Source: Cloeon dipterum (lineage: Eukaryota; Arthropoda; Insecta; Ephemeroptera; Baetidae). Taken from it: a stretch of 64,000 bases of DNA. The stretch lies in contig NC_088790.1 of the NCBI RefSeq assembly GCF_949628265.1, positions 3,414,545 to 3,478,544 of the forward strand, given 5' to 3'. Of this stretch, positions 62,451-64,000 are shown piece by piece. Within the stretch, counting starts at the first letter, position 1. Each line of letters starts with the position of its first letter. The notes beneath the pieces are model-generated. The model did no database searches, was not told where the DNA came from, and was given only the letters and a program-made list of their open reading frames with translations. The translations under genes and the position numbers were made by a program.

Positions 62451-64000
62451 CAAATTTTATGTTTCTTCGCCTTTGGATTCTGAATCTAAAAGTCTGTATG
62501 ATAGGCGCGAGACAACAGTGTGTATTAACATGTATTAACTTATTCGCATGAAATGTGGACATATCTGAATAAATAAAGTACAAAAAGAAAATTTGCGTTA
62601 TTTGAAGGTTTTTTTTTAAATTTACCTAAGGGCCGGATTCGGCTTCTGACTTGAAAATTCGCCTCCCCGCGACAAAATGCGTCGATTGCTCGGGGTGTGC
62701 GTCAAAATTCGCAACTTTTCCAATTTTTTTTACACGGAAAGATAGGGAACAGGTTCCAAATCATTAGCAAAATATGAAATTTAACTTTCATCCTCGGTCC
62801 TTGAATCATTACTGCAAATTGTATTGCTTAATTTCACAAACAATAAATGTTCTTAATTATTGGCCTGTTATTAAGCTCAAGGAATGTGATTGAAAATTGA
62901 AACAAAATAATCTATATCTTATTCTTGCTTATTTTTATTTCATGATTCACAAAATTTTCAGCTATTTTCCAATATCCACAAATCTCAAGTAATAAAATTT
63001 TTACTTGTCAGGCATCGAACCTAAAAAATAATGCGCTCTTTGCAGATACACTTGAATTTTTTGCTCTACATTCTTCTTACTAACATAATAAGGAAATTTG
63101 CTCCGCTGTGTTTATTGCAGTGGTGAACATACATTTTAATTTTCTGTCATGTATACGGAGTTAGCATGTTTCTACCTCTTTTCGCCTCGCACAGTTTAAT
63201 ATTTACACAACACTCTCTCTCTCTCACAAGGATGAATCAATTTCGGTCTCGAGCCCTCTGCCTTAATTTCATCTGTTCTTTTTAATTTTTACACATTTAG
63301 TTTGAAAGATTTTGATAATGTAACAAGCTCTTAAAGTTTAAGTAGAGATGAAAAGCCATCATCATCATCATCTTATTGTGTAGCGAAGAGTCTAAATAAT
63401 CATCGTTTTAACTTACAGAGTAATGTACACGGTTTTGTTACTTTCTTTTTGCGAGAATGCATTCCTACGCACTTGCAATGTACAACAGATTGGCTGCAGT
63501 GTGTTTGTTTGATCTTGGCAGGTGGTGTCTGTCGGTGCGGGCGCGTCGGCTTGAGGATTGTCCCGGTTTATAGCGCCGCACCGAAGGGAGAACTTGCCCG
63601 ATCTCACTCGAATCGCGCAATGGACGTCAAATTGCGGCTCAAAACTCAAGTTTACAGTCACTTGGCCACTACACACACAAAATATTATCTCCATTTATAC
63701 ACACTTCATATTGATCTCAACAAAAGTACACAATTATATATAGGTCCATCTCTCGTTACATTTATATTAGCAATTGCATCACTGATGTCCTTCTCTTATC
63801 AAAAATGAGGTTCCGCCGATAATTCTCTACGAAAAGTGTCTCTCTCAGTCATCACAGACCAGCCAGATTAGGATCAAAATAACCAGAAGCATCTCGTGTC
63901 TACATCATTAAATTTTGATTAACTGGCATATTATTTTTCTTTTAACCTTTGTCAATTCACATTTTGTAGCTCGATCGGCCTCAGTGGTAGCATTATAATA
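62451..64000. other. 3' UTR of the RBM46-like gene and intergenic DNA
   Basis: The 3' UTR probably ends near the AATAAATAAAG signal at about 62569-62579. Beyond that I recognise no gene up to the window edge. A short ATC repeat lies at 63357-63373. Confidence 0.5.

Noticed and set aside
63968-64000. tRNA-like start (GCCTCAGTGGTAGC) at the right edge
   Set aside because: It resembles a tRNA D-arm, but the window ends before an anticodon or T-arm could be tested.

Overview
The window is animal genomic DNA, AT-rich, with spliced genes and GT-AG introns that range from about 50 bp to several kb. It is most likely from an insect. The first gene reads as the insect form of unc-13 almost residue for residue through its C1, C2B, MUN and C2C domains. 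Several Artemis-type nuclease genes suggest an insect outside the flies, since Drosophila is not known to carry Artemis; that last step is inference.

Layout: (1) 1-26910, plus strand: unc-13, the synaptic vesicle priming factor. It enters at the left edge already inside a coding exon and ends at a stop at 26910. I could join 25 constitutive coding segments in phase (2155 codons visible), counting one member of a duplicated, mutually exclusive exon pair; the other member is 15604-15710. There are also two 24-nt phase-0 microexons, a 120-nt cassette exon and one GC-AG intron. (2) 26911-32835: no gene; probably a long unc-13 3' UTR followed by spacer. (3) 32836-34622, minus strand: a two-exon gene with two ubiquitin/SUMO-like domains (NFATC2IP/Rad60/Esc2 type). 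(4) 35449-36168, plus strand: a five-exon KRTCAP2 gene (oligosaccharyltransferase accessory subunit), divergent from the previous gene. (5) 37693-59430, plus strand: a tandem cluster of Artemis/SNM1-type metallo-beta-lactamase/beta-CASP nuclease genes. Four look intact (A, B, E, F; 351-360 aa), one is a frameshifted pseudogene (C) and one is a 3' remnant (D). A/B/C/D and E/F form two subfamilies with the same seven-exon plan. (6) 60315-62450, plus strand: a four-exon RNA-binding protein of the RBM46/DND1/A1CF family. (7) 62451-64000: no gene recognised.

The cluster grew by nested duplications. B and C share flanks. A second, larger duplication copied the tail of C, a whole E/F-type gene and the RBM46-like neighbour; the first RBM copy was later deleted down to its last codons and 3' UTR (about 52929-53155). 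The Artemis-like proteins consist of the catalytic core only and lack the long regulatory tail of vertebrate Artemis.

The introns and spacers carry at least three families of fold-back (palindromic) elements. One family has six copies in about 28 kb, four of them in unc-13 introns. One copy, about 0.9 kb, lies beside the unc-13 cassette exon. Another, in the NFATC2IP-like intron, has an array of degenerate ~21-24-bp tandem repeats inside its inverted ends.
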